From contig JAUNUK010000003.1 of assembly GCA_030538185.1 (NCBI GenBank), positions 174,125-238,124 of the forward strand: 64,000 nucleotides of DNA, in the 5' to 3' direction. Numbering within the stretch: position 1 is the first letter of the stretch; each line of letters begins with the position of its first letter. The notes under the pieces are model-generated. The model was given only the letters and a program-made list of their open reading frames with translations. It was not told where the DNA came from and made no database searches. The position numbers and the translations under genes are program-made. This document shows positions 56,604 through 64,000 of this stretch, piece by piece. Source of the stretch: Actinomycetaceae bacterium (lineage in GTDB: Bacteria > Actinomycetota > Actinomycetes > Actinomycetales > Actinomycetaceae).

Positions 56604-58090
56604 CCACCGGCTTGGATACCCCCTACGACCTGCTGGTTTTAGGCGGGGGCCTTGCGGGCTTATCGGTTGCCTACAAGGCCGCTTGCCGAGGGCGGTCCGT
56701 TGGGGTCCTGGAAGCACGCGGACGTGCCGGTGGGCTGGTGGCCTCCCACGTCTTTGAGGGCCTGCGCGTGGACGTGGGTGCCGAGTCCTGCGCTTCTTCC
56801 AAGGGTGGGGTTTTGGTTCGCGAACTGTGTGCCGAACTGGGGCTGGAAACAGTGGAACCCCAAGGCCAATCCTGGGTGTGGTCGAACGGGGCCGACGGTC
56901 CCGTGCCTTTGCCTTACGGGATTGTTGGGATACCGGCTGACCTGCACGATCCTGATGTTATTGCTGCTTTACGGCAGGCCGGCGGGCAGGCGGCCGTGGA
57001 CCGGGCGCTTGAGGACCTGGTTTTAGGCCCCGAGGTCGGCGCCGAGGCTGAGACTATCGCTGAGCTGGTTGAGATGCGTATGGGACCTGCAGTTTTGGAC
57101 CTCTTCGTGCAGCCCATTGCCGGAGGCATTTACTCAGCTGACCCTGCGTTGCTAAGCATCGAGCGCGTGGCGCCTGGCCTGAAAGAGGCCATGTTGTCGG
57201 CCGAATCCCTCTCTGGTGCGGTTGCGGCGCTAAAGGCTGCGGGCCCCAAAGGGGCGGCCGTGTTTTCCACCAAAGGCGGGATGTGGCGACTGCCTGCGGC
57301 TTTGGTGGATTCCATCGAATCTCATGGGGGGAGGGTCATAACCGACACCAAGGTTGTGGGGCTGTGTTGGGTCGCTGCAAGCCGGTTGTGGCACGTCCAG
57401 GTTGAGGTGAAGTCGCCCTCGGGAGAAAAAACTGAGGAAACCTATGTGGCGAAGAAACTGAACCTGGCCTTGCCGCCGCATAAGGTCTTCGCGCTGCTGA
57501 AAGAGGCCGCCGAGGATGCTCTAGGGCAGGGCGCCGCTGAAGACGCGGTGGCCTGGGCTGACATCCTGGAGCTGTGCGATTTTGACTGGACACACAAGGG
57601 GGCGCCGGTGATGCATGTGACCCTGTGCCTTCCGGGAGATTCCTTGGAAGGTGCTCCTCGCGGTTCAGGGATGCTTATTGGACCGGGCGGTCCACTTGAC
57701 CCTGCGAGTCCCTATCCGCGCAGGCCAAAAGCCTTGACGCACTACTCGGCAAAGTGGCCAGACACCGTTGAAGACAGCGACATGCACGTGTTGCGCGTCA
57801 GCTACGGGCGGGCCGGTGAAGACGCGATGTTGCCGACTGTTTCAGAAGCCTGCGCACACGCCAGCACGCTTTTGGGCGTGGACATCACGCCAGATTCCCT
57901 GCTGGATTCCAGGGTCATAAACTGGTCAGGGACCATGCACGTATCCACGCCTCAGGCCGTCGAGGTTGCCGCGCGCATGCGTGAGATTCTAGATGGCGTT
58001 TCGGCCCTCAGCATCTCTGGCGCGTGGTTTGCCGGTTCTGGCCTGGCAGCTGTGATCCCTGATGCCCTACGAACAGGTGAAACGCTATGA
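56600..58090 (+). CDS. hemY: Coproporphyrinogen III oxidase, HemY/CgoX type
   Basis: 496 residues, FAD flavoprotein. LLVLGGGLAGLSVAYKAA (dinucleotide fold), FEGLRVDVGAESCASS, LFVQPIAGGIYSADP and the C-terminal AWFAGSGLAAVIPDAL. With HemQ and CpfC present, coproporphyrinogen rather than protoporphyrinogen should be the substrate. ATG overlaps the hemE stop by four bases. Confidence 0.9.
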   Translation: MTTGLDTPYDLLVLGGGLAGLSVAYKAACRGRSVGVLEARGRAGGLVASHVFEGLRVDVGAESCASSKGGVLVRELCAELGLETVEPQGQSWVWSNGADGPVPLPYGIVGIPADLHDPDVIAALRQAGGQAAVDRALEDLVLGPEVGAEAETIAELVEMRMGPAVLDLFVQPIAGGIYSADPALLSIERVAPGLKEAMLSAESLSGAVAALKAAGPKGAAVFSTKGGMWRLPAALVDSIESHGGRVITDTKVVGLCWVAASRLWHVQVEVKSPSGEKTEETYVAKKLNLALPPHKVFALLKEAAEDALGQGAAEDAVAWADILELCDFDWTHKGAPVMHVTLCLPGDSLEGAPRGSGMLIGPGGPLDPASPYPRRPKALTHYSAKWPDTVEDSDMHVLRVSYGRAGEDAMLPTVSEACAHASTLLGVDITPDSLLDSRVINWSGTMHVSTPQAVEVAARMREILDGVSALSISGAWFAGSGLAAVIPDALRTGETL

Positions 58091-59166
58091 CCGCTGTGCC
58101 CACCGGACAGACCTTGCGGATCGGAACGCGGGCTTCGCAACTGGCGCGCACCCAGACCGAATGGGTTGCTGACCTGTTGCGCGCGCGTGGGCTGGGCGTC
58201 GACATTGTGGAAATCCGCACCGAAGGGGATAAAGCCACTGGGTCCTTGACCTCTTTGGGTGGGACCGGGGTTTTCGCTGCAGCCCTGCGCAACGCCCTGC
58301 TTGAAGGGCAATGCGACCTTGCCGTTCATTCTTTCAAGGACCTTCCCGTTGCGCCGTGTCCTGGCCTGCAGATTGTGGCGGTGCCCGCGCGCGCCGCGTG
58401 GAACGATGCGCTGTGTGCGCGCGACGGGTTGTCCCTGGAGGGTTTGCCTGCTGGCGCCACCGTGGGCACAGGTTCACCCAGGCGGGTTGCCCAGTTGCGT
58501 GCCGCACGTCCCGACCTGCACTTTGTGGACATTCGCGGCAATATCGCCACCCGGCTGGGGCGCGTTCGTGGCGTCTTGGACGGCGGGGCGCACGACCTGG
58601 ACGCGGTCATTTTGGCCGAGGCAGGCCTGCAGCGTTTGGGGCGAAGCGACGTGGTGACACAGTCCCTGGAGGCTGCCGTCATGTTGCCCGCTGCCGCTCA
58701 GGGCGCCCTGGCCATTGAGGCCGCGCAAGGATTCAATGTGCCAGAAGTATTGGCCTTGAGTGACATTGTTACCTGGTCTTGTGCCGAGGCGGAGCGAAGC
58801 GTTTTGGAGGGGCTGCAGGCAGGGTGCGGTGCACCCGTCGGCGTCTTGGGTCAGGTCAAGGATGGTCATCTTGAAGTGAGAGCCCGGATTATTAGCGTTG
58901 ATGGCACCTCTGCCCTTGAGTCCCATGACGCTATCCCTTTCGAAAAGGGTCTAAACCTGGCCGATGCCCTTGGCTTGGCGCGTGTTCTGGGTCGAGGTAT
59001 CGCCAAGGATCTACTGGAGCGAGGCGGTGCACGTATCGCAGATTTGCAGGCCAAGAACCCTAACCCGCGTCCTGTGGCTGATTCGACCCAGCTATGGGCT
59101 CCTGGAACGGACGGTCCACCACCCAAAGAAACCGACGTCCTGGACAAGGCACCCATTGATGAGTGA
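58087..59166 (+). CDS. hemC: Hydroxymethylbilane synthase
   Basis: 359 residues. RIGTRASQLARTQTEWV, FAAALRNALLEGQCDLAVHSFKDLP, GSPRRVAQL, RGNIATRLGRV and the dipyrromethane cofactor Cys in LQAGCGAPVG. A C-terminal extension of about 35 residues is Pro-rich. It overlaps hemY by four bases. Confidence 0.95.
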   Translation: MTAVPTGQTLRIGTRASQLARTQTEWVADLLRARGLGVDIVEIRTEGDKATGSLTSLGGTGVFAAALRNALLEGQCDLAVHSFKDLPVAPCPGLQIVAVPARAAWNDALCARDGLSLEGLPAGATVGTGSPRRVAQLRAARPDLHFVDIRGNIATRLGRVRGVLDGGAHDLDAVILAEAGLQRLGRSDVVTQSLEAAVMLPAAAQGALAIEAAQGFNVPEVLALSDIVTWSCAEAERSVLEGLQAGCGAPVGVLGQVKDGHLEVRARIISVDGTSALESHDAIPFEKGLNLADALGLARVLGRGIAKDLLERGGARIADLQAKNPNPRPVADSTQLWAPGTDGPPPKETDVLDKAPIDE

Positions 59167-59977
59167 CCCGGCAGGCTTCGTAGGCTTACCAACAATCCTT
59201 TTGCCTCAAGGCCCGGGCGGAGCGCTGGCTGAGGCTATTACGCAGGCAGGTTTTCCTCTTGTATGCGCCCCACTGACCACACATCACGCCTTGGCTATTG
59301 AAGAAAATAAGGCCAGTTCCCTTCTTGACAACCTGTACGAGGGCAGTTTCGATTGGTTTATCCTCACCTCCAAACGCACGCTTAGATTATTCGCCCTCGC
59401 CTTGGGGATTTCCGAGGACGATATGGCACGCACCCTGGCGGCGATGGTTGAATGCGGCACCAAAATCGCAAGCGTTGGCCCTGCAACGACCGCCAGTGTT
59501 CATGATTTTGGCCTGGGCGTTGACTATGAGGCCACTGTTCACACGGGCCTGGGGCTTGCCGAAGAACTTTTAGCGCTGGGGGGTACTGCCAAGCATCCGC
59601 CTGCACACACGGCCTTTGCCCCTGGGTCCGCACGTTCAACCGGCGTGTTACCCCAGACTTTGCAGGCAGGTGGTTGGCATGTTTGTGCCTTACCCGTCTA
59701 TGACACCCTGACCGTACCCACGTTGCCGCCCGCGTTTTTGCAGGCCCTGGCAGGCGATGCGGGGCCAGGTTCTTGTGTTTTTGTGGCGACCAGCGGGTCA
59801 AATGCTCAAGCAGCCTGTGAACTGATCCCGGAACACCTGCGGCCTGCGGTTGTGGCCGTGGGTGAACCCAGTGCACACGCGTGCCTGGAACTGGGTTTAG
59901 ATCTGCTGGGGGTGGCAAGTGCACCGCACAACATTGCCGACACATTGAGGACTATTCGCCCTCGGAAAGGAAACTAG
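59159..59977 (+). CDS. hemD: Uroporphyrinogen-III synthase
   Basis: 272 residues from ATG 59159, which overlaps the end of hemC. It shows the low-conservation HemD fold: DWFILTSKRTLRLFA, IASVGPATTASVHDFG, VYDTLTVP, CVFVATSGSNAQAACEL and VAVGEPSAHACLELG. It closes and inverts ring D of hydroxymethylbilane. The much longer in-frame extension to 58964 lies inside hemC and is rejected. Confidence 0.88.
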   Translation: MSDPAGFVGLPTILLPQGPGGALAEAITQAGFPLVCAPLTTHHALAIEENKASSLLDNLYEGSFDWFILTSKRTLRLFALALGISEDDMARTLAAMVECGTKIASVGPATTASVHDFGLGVDYEATVHTGLGLAEELLALGGTAKHPPAHTAFAPGSARSTGVLPQTLQAGGWHVCALPVYDTLTVPTLPPAFLQALAGDAGPGSCVFVATSGSNAQAACELIPEHLRPAVVAVGEPSAHACLELGLDLLGVASAPHNIADTLRTIRPRKGN

Positions 59978-59981
59978 TGTG

Positions 59982-60986
59982 ATGAAAACGGCCGAAAATT
60001 TTGACTTACCTGCCCCGTATCGCAGGCCCAGGCGGCTTCGTGCCACGCCTGCCATGCGTGCGCTGGTCAGTGAAACCCGTGTGAATCCACGGCAGCTGAT
60101 TTATCCCGTGTTTGTGGGCGAAGGCTTGTCGGAGCCTCAGCCGATTGCGTCCATGCCGGGGCAGTTTAGGCACAGTGAGGAGTCCTTCAAGGCCATATTG
60201 GACCAAGCGGTCCAGGCCGGTATTGGCGGGGTGATGCTGTTTGGTGTGCCTGATGATGTGTCCAAAGATGCCCAGGGTTCGGCTGCCTGGGATGCAAACG
60301 GCGTGTTGAACAGGGCGATTTCTATTGCGTCTGCACGCGTGGGCGATGAGTTAGTCGTCATGGCCGACACCTGTCTGGATGAGTTCACGTCGCACGGGCA
60401 CTGCGGGGTGTTGCGTGATGACGGCGTGGTCGACAATGACGCGACCTTGGAACTGTACGCCGCGCAGGCTGTTGCTCAGGCCCGTGCTGGTGCTGCGGTT
60501 GTAAGTCCATCCGGGATGATGGACGGGCAGGTCGCAGCCATACGCGCAGCTTTGGACGGGGAGGGCTTTGAGGATAGAGCGATTTTGGCGTACTCCGCCA
60601 AGTTCGCATCCGCGTTTTATGGGCCTTTCCGTGAGGCCGTGTCCTCTACCCTGCAAGGTGACCGCAAAACATATCAGCAAGACCCCGGCAATCACCGTGA
60701 AGCACTGCTTGAGGCCGAACTCGACATTGAAGAGGGCACCGACATGGTTATGGTGAAACCGGCCGGCTATTACCTGGATGTGTTAGCGGATGTTGCGGCC
60801 TTGTCGCCGGTGCCTGTTGCCGCCTATCAGGTCAGCGGTGAATACGCCATGATCCATGCAGCCGCCGAAAAGGGTTGGATAGATTTGGAACGTACCGTGT
60901 CTGAATCCCTAACGTCAATAGTGCGGGCAGGCGCAGACATGGTCCTAACCTACTTCGCCCTAAACCGCAACCCCCAAACTAGCTGA
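59982..60986 (+). CDS. hemB: Porphobilinogen synthase
   Basis: 334 residues. RLRATPAMRALVSETRV, metal region MADTCLDEFTSHGHCGVL (Asp-rich, magnesium-type rather than triple-Cys zinc type), and Schiff-base lysines in AYSAKFASAFYGPFREA and MVMVKPAGYYLD. ATG 59982 is favoured over the GTG at 59979 by distance from AAAGGA. It follows hemD by four bases. Confidence 0.95.
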   Translation: MKTAENFDLPAPYRRPRRLRATPAMRALVSETRVNPRQLIYPVFVGEGLSEPQPIASMPGQFRHSEESFKAILDQAVQAGIGGVMLFGVPDDVSKDAQGSAAWDANGVLNRAISIASARVGDELVVMADTCLDEFTSHGHCGVLRDDGVVDNDATLELYAAQAVAQARAGAAVVSPSGMMDGQVAAIRAALDGEGFEDRAILAYSAKFASAFYGPFREAVSSTLQGDRKTYQQDPGNHREALLEAELDIEEGTDMVMVKPAGYYLDVLADVAALSPVPVAAYQVSGEYAMIHAAAEKGWIDLERTVSESLTSIVRAGADMVLTYFALNRNPQTS

Positions 60987-61076
60987 CTGTATCGGTGGGG
61001 TGCTGCGAATATCGCCCGGAAGGCATCCCGCCGATAAACTCAAGACACGACCGATACCCTCAGCACAAGGAGAGTC

Positions 61077-62402
61077 ATGAACGCCACTACAGCGTCGAAT
61101 TCCGCGTTATTCGCACAAGCTCAACGCATTATCCCTGGTGGGGTTGACTCTCCTGTGCGGGCATTTCGTTCAGTCGGAGGCACTCCCGCCTTCATCCAAA
61201 GCGCCAAAGGCTCCTACATCACAGACGTCGAAGGCAATGAACGCGTAGACCTCGTGTGCTCCTGGGGACCAGCCCTCCTGGGGCACGCACACCCCCAGGT
61301 AGTCGCAGCAGTCCAGGAAGCGGCAGCACGTGGCCTGTCCTTCGGCGCCCCGACGGAAGCAGAAACAACCTTGGCTGAACTGGTACGCGACCGCTTCCAG
61401 CCGGCCGAAAAAGTCCGCTTCGTTTCAACCGGAACCGAAGCCACGATGACTGCCCTACGCCTGGCACGCGGAGCAACAGGCCGCGACCTTTTGGTGAAGT
61501 TCGCGGGCAACTACCACGGGCACTCCGATGGCCTCCTTGCAGCCGCAGGTTCCGGCCTGGCCACAGGCGGTCTACCCGGGTCTGCCGGTGTGCCAGAAGG
61601 CATCGCGGGCCTGACCCTAGTTCTGCCCTACAACGACGAAGCAGCCTTGGAAGAATGTTTCGCCAAGCGTGGCGAGGAAATCGCCGGAGTCATTGTCGAA
61701 TCCGCACCGTGCAATATGGGTGTCGTCAAACCAGCGCCCGGCTTCAACGCCGCGATACGCCGCCTGACCAGCCAATACGGCGCTGTCATGATCGTTGACG
61801 AAGTCCTGACCGGTTTCCGATCGGGTCCCAGCGGTTACTGGGGACTAGAAGGCCAACAAGAAGGCTGGGCACCAGACATCTTCACCTTCGGCAAAGTCGT
61901 GGGCGGTGGCATGCCTTTGGCCGCCCTGGGCGGACGCGCAGAAGTCATGGATCTCTTGGCACCGTTGGGCCCCGTCTACCAGGCAGGCACCCTATCGGGC
62001 AACCCCTTGGCAACTGCGGCAGGCATCGCGACCTTACGTTTGGCCGACGATCAGGTCTACGAACGCCTAGCCCAGGTCTCCACAGCCATCCGTGAGGGCC
62101 TGAGCCACGAACTATCCGCCCTCGGAATTCCTTTTGTTATTAACCAGGTTGGTACGATTTTCTCGCTATTTTTCGGTAAAAAAGCTGCCGAGGACGGCGT
62201 CCACAATTATGCAGATGCGCAGGCAACTGAGGTCGGCAGGTACACGCCGTTCTTCTGGTCCATGTTTGAACAAGGTGTGAACCTGGCACCAAGCGTGTAC
62301 GAAGCGTGGTTCGTATCTGCCGCTCATGACGACCAAGCCGTCAATAAGATCCTGGATGCCCTGCCCGCAGCAGCCCGCGCCGCAGCCGACTGGAAACCTT
62401 AA
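61077..62402 (+). CDS. hemL: Glutamate-1-semialdehyde 2,1-aminomutase, 3' end replaced by insertion
   Basis: 441 residues, PLP enzyme. IIPGGVDSPVRAFRSVGG, FVSTGTEATMTALRLARG, IVDEVLTGFRSGPSGYWG and the PLP Lys in FTFGKVVGGGMPLAALGG. AAGGAG precedes the ATG. The last 20 codons (VNKILDALPAAARAAADWKP) recur 868 bases downstream as VNKILDTLPAAARAAADWKDS in the hemL frame, flanking the tacA/tacT pair, so the present C-terminus may have come with the insertion. Confidence 0.95.
   Translation: MNATTASNSALFAQAQRIIPGGVDSPVRAFRSVGGTPAFIQSAKGSYITDVEGNERVDLVCSWGPALLGHAHPQVVAAVQEAAARGLSFGAPTEAETTLAELVRDRFQPAEKVRFVSTGTEATMTALRLARGATGRDLLVKFAGNYHGHSDGLLAAAGSGLATGGLPGSAGVPEGIAGLTLVLPYNDEAALEECFAKRGEEIAGVIVESAPCNMGVVKPAPGFNAAIRRLTSQYGAVMIVDEVLTGFRSGPSGYWGLEGQQEGWAPDIFTFGKVVGGGMPLAALGGRAEVMDLLAPLGPVYQAGTLSGNPLATAAGIATLRLADDQVYERLAQVSTAIREGLSHELSALGIPFVINQVGTIFSLFFGKKAAEDGVHNYADAQATEVGRYTPFFWSMFEQGVNLAPSVYEAWFVSAAHDDQAVNKILDALPAAARAAADWKP
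62338..62395 (+). repeat. Direct repeat copy A (hemL 3' end)
   Basis: 58 bases matching 63206-63263 at 52 positions; all six differences are transitions and all but one are synonymous in the hemL frame. Copy A is the functional hemL end. Confidence 0.9.
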
Positions 62403-62417
62403 ATAATTAATTGTTTA

Positions 62418-62436
62418 GTACGGACAATCACCGTAC
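62418..62436. promoter_or_regulatory. Inverted repeat operator before tacA
   Basis: GTACGG-ACAATCA-CCGTAC, perfect six-base arms, 9-28 bases before the tacA ATG within an A/T-rich leader. Likely autoregulatory site of the ribbon-helix-helix antitoxin. Confidence 0.7.
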
Positions 62437-62445
62437 ACTTGAAAC

Positions 62446-62748
62446 ATGTCGACCATTACTCCGGCGAAGCGAGACGCCCGCCTAGATCTGCGCATGACAG
62501 CTGCCAATCGGGAACTTATTGATGAAGCCGCCCAATTGAACGGCACCAGCTTGACCGACTATGTCATGTCTGTTGTCATGCGTTCGGCCCGACAAGATAT
62601 CCTTCGGTCAAGAATGTTACTTCTAAGCCCAGACGCCTGGGATGATTTTATGGCAGCCCTCGAAGAACCTGACACTGAGGCAATGACAGCGCTACGTTCA
62701 CAAGCGGCTCAATGGGATCGAGATGCCAATGACCCACCCAACCCCTAG
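62446..62748 (+). CDS. DUF1778 ribbon-helix-helix antitoxin (TacA-like)
   Basis: 100 residues. RDARLDLRMTAANRELIDEAAQLNGTSLTDYVMSVVMRSARQDI is the RHH domain of DUF1778 antitoxins; the C-terminal half (LSPDAWDDFMAALEEP) is the toxin-neutralising part. Overlaps the GNAT toxin gene by 26 bases. DNA of this pair is richer in A/T than the hem genes on the left. Confidence 0.92.
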   Translation: MSTITPAKRDARLDLRMTAANRELIDEAAQLNGTSLTDYVMSVVMRSARQDILRSRMLLLSPDAWDDFMAALEEPDTEAMTALRSQAAQWDRDANDPPNP

Positions 62749-63223
62749 ACCTATTCAGTCAACTGATCCGATTGACAGCTTCGACTGCGGGATCACACCA
62801 CTCAATGAGTGGTTGTCAGGGCAGGCTTTAAGAAATGAAAAGAACGGTTATTCACGCACATACGTCTTTATCAGTCCAGACACATCCCTTATTGCGGGCT
62901 TCTATTCCTTGTCATCATGGTCGGTCAACCGCAGAATGTCAGGAGGCTGGCTATCGCGAAACGCCCCAGATCCGATACCCGTAGTCCTGCTAGGACAGCT
63001 CGCAGTTGATCTTTGTGCCCAAAACACTGGACTTGGACGCATTCTTTTAACCCATGCGATTCATAATGCAACAAAAGCTGCTGACCTTATTGGCGCCCGA
63101 GCACTGGTTGCTGAAGCAGTAAACGAACAGGCAGCACAGTTTTATCTCCACGCTGGCCTACGTCCTTCCTCCTCTCGCGATGATTTATTTTTCTTTCCAC
63201 TGCGTCCGTCAATAAAATCTTAG
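62723..63223 (+). CDS. GNAT acetyltransferase toxin (TacT-like)
   Basis: 166 residues. FDCGITPLNEWLSGQALRNEK is the conserved TacT N-terminus; LGQLAVDLCAQNTGLGRILLTHAI is the acetyl-CoA loop; AAQFYLHAGLRPSSS holds the catalytic Tyr region. Family members acetylate aminoacyl-tRNA and stop translation. Its final codons and stop lie within repeat copy B. Confidence 0.92.
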   Translation: MPMTHPTPRPIQSTDPIDSFDCGITPLNEWLSGQALRNEKNGYSRTYVFISPDTSLIAGFYSLSSWSVNRRMSGGWLSRNAPDPIPVVLLGQLAVDLCAQNTGLGRILLTHAIHNATKAADLIGARALVAEAVNEQAAQFYLHAGLRPSSSRDDLFFFPLRPSIKS

Positions 63224-63263
63224 ACACCCTGCCCGCAGCAGCCCGCGCTGCAGCCGACTGGAA
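63206..63263 (+). repeat. Direct repeat copy B (displaced hemL 3' end)
   Basis: In the hemL frame it encodes VNKILDTLPAAARAAADWKDS and a stop at 63272. It overlaps the tacT stop. It looks like the original or a second hemL terminus left by integration of the toxin-antitoxin unit. Confidence 0.88.
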
Positions 63264-63349
63264 GGACAGCTGAGTCTAGGGACATAATCTCAGCGCAAGG
63301 AAGGGCTTGGGGTGGCGTAGAATGGGCTTGGCCTAGCTAGGAGTGTGCC

Positions 63350-64000
63350 TTGTCTGTCGAACTCAGTCTTCTTGACGCGACCCCGCTGTTGACCTTGAAA
63401 CACGGGACTTCCCCCGACCCGGTCTCGGGCATCGTAAAACCTTACCCACAGATCGGATATGGGACCTACAAGGTACCCCCCCGCACAAGCCTCCGAACTG
63501 GTGCGACAAGCGATCGAGGTTGGTTACCGGCACATCGACACTGCACAAATGTATGCCAACGAGGCCGAAGTTGGACGAGGCTGCCGTGATTCAGGGGTGC
63601 CCCGCAGTGAACTGTTTATCACCTCAAAACTGGACAATATGAACCACGGGCGCGAGGACGCCTTGCGGACCTTTGACCAGTCATTAAAGGACTTGGGCGT
63701 GGATTATGTGGACTCTTTTATGATCCACTGGCCACTGCCTGGCATGCTTAAGCCCAGCTACGTTGAGACTTGGGAAACCTTGATTGAACTGTGGAAAGAT
63801 GGGCGCATTCGCAACCTGGCCGTGTCTAACTTTGAGGTTGAACACCTAGAGCGCCTAGAGGCAGAAACTGGTGTTCTGCCTGGCGTGAACCAGATTGAGG
63901 CACACCCCTTTATGCAGAATAAAGCCGTGCGTGACTGGTGTTGGGCGCGCGGGATTATTGTCGAAGCGTGGTCTCCTCTGGCTCGTGGTGCGGTCTTGAC
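63350..64000 (+). pseudogene. Aldo/keto reductase with frameshift, 3' end beyond window
   Basis: TTG start at 63350 with AGGAG six bases upstream. The first frame reads to IGYGTYKVPP; the rest of the protein (AQASELVRQAIEVGYRHIDTAQMYANEAEVG, TSKLDN, FMIHWPLP, LAVSNFEVEHLE, NQIEAHPF) continues in the next frame. The shift is at a run of seven C (63476-63482), where six would restore the frame. The catalytic Asp, Tyr, Lys and His are all present across the two frames. It may be a phase-variable gene, a decayed gene or an assembly error. Confidence 0.85.

Larger units (their letters stand above)
112..62125. repeat. Dispersed 9-mer CCGAGGGCG, 32 exact copies
   Basis: By eye I find 16 copies as CCGAGGGCG starting at 2115, 5091, 6941, 8629, 10942, 13989, 23639, 29155, 32344, 34551, 37728, 39258, 47958, 51309, 53838, 56686 and 16 as CGCCCTCGG starting at 112, 11387, 13371, 17881, 26005, 29215, 33600, 38097, 39279, 47934, 51087, 52472, 55043, 57414, 59957, 62117. 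Read in the CCGAGGGCG direction, T is found two bases upstream in 26 of 32 and three bases upstream in 21 of 32, giving TTN-CCGAGGGCG. About one copy would be expected by chance. Copies lie in genes and between them. Confidence 0.9.

Noticed and set aside
58964-59158. N-terminal extension of hemD
   Set aside because: It lies wholly within hemC in another frame and is not HemD-like; ATG 59159 overlaps the hemC stop in the usual way.
112-62125. The CCGAGGGCG motif as a KOPS or Chi orientation signal
   Set aside because: The exact 16:16 strand balance within one window argues against an orientation-biased signal, though a full-genome test is needed.
1-64000. CRISPR arrays, insertion sequences, prophage, rRNA or tRNA genes
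   Set aside because: No spaced direct repeats, transposase or integrase motifs or RNA gene signatures were found on reading both strands.

Overview
The window looks like a chromosomal stretch of a mid-GC Actinomycetota (Actinobacteria), probably Actinomycetales or Micrococcales. This is inferred from an HspR repressor with HAIR operators on dnaK and clpB, the tiny ribosomal protein bS22, a BldC-type regulator, the coproporphyrin-dependent haem pathway (HemQ, a [2Fe-2S] ferrochelatase, HemY), an Rv0909-like antitoxin and a DUF4282 protein. The species cannot be named from sequence alone. No rRNA, tRNA, CRISPR array, transposase or phage gene was seen.

Layout. 1-10.7 kb: protein quality control (clpB truncated by the window edge; dnaK-grpE-dnaJ-hspR operon), a prolyl oligopeptidase and small membrane proteins. 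10.8-17.9 kb: an M18 aminopeptidase, a KtrA/TrkA potassium subunit (its likely channel partner KtrB lies at 48 kb), a sulfur-handling pair (a sulfide:quinone-oxidoreductase-like flavoprotein fused to a DsrC/TusE domain, plus a DsrE-like protein) behind a CsoR/CstR-like operator, and a chemoreceptor. 17.9-29.2 kb: a 5-deoxypentose or methylthioribose island: ribose-type ABC transporter, MtnA isomerase, MtnK kinase, GntR regulator, aldolase-SDR fusion, cupin, LsrF-type thiolase/aldolase and class II aldolase. 29.2-39.2 kb: an oppositely oriented operon with a DeoR regulator, a 2-oxoacid (or acetoin) dehydrogenase complex (E2, E3, fused E1), a PHP-domain protein and two sugar-phosphate-type dehydrogenases. 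39.3-47.8 kb: an L-fucose utilisation operon (ABC transporter, FucI, kinase, LacI regulator, FucU) with a perfect LacI-type operator. 48-51.6 kb: KtrB, BldC-like, bS22, HAD phosphatase, phosphoglycerate mutase family. 51.9-62.4 kb: nearly the whole tetrapyrrole pathway in two divergent, tightly overlapping operons. 62.4-63.3 kb: a TacA/TacT-like toxin-antitoxin pair inserted at the 3' end of hemL. The window ends in an aldo/keto reductase gene with a frameshift in a run of seven C.

Two observations stand out. First, the 9-mer CCGAGGGCG, with a T-rich upstream extension (TTN-CCGAGGGCG), occurs 32 times by my reading, 16 on each strand, where fewer than one or two would be expected. Inverted pairs sit at gene ends as hairpins, exactly as DNA uptake sequences do in Neisseria, and the motif is missing from two sugar-import regions. 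Second, the co-occurrence of MtnK, MtnA, SDRs and an LsrF-type enzyme suggests a chemically consistent route in which a 5-deoxypentulose-1-phosphate is oxidised to the LsrF substrate and split by CoA to DHAP and acetyl-CoA. Both are hypotheses for testing.
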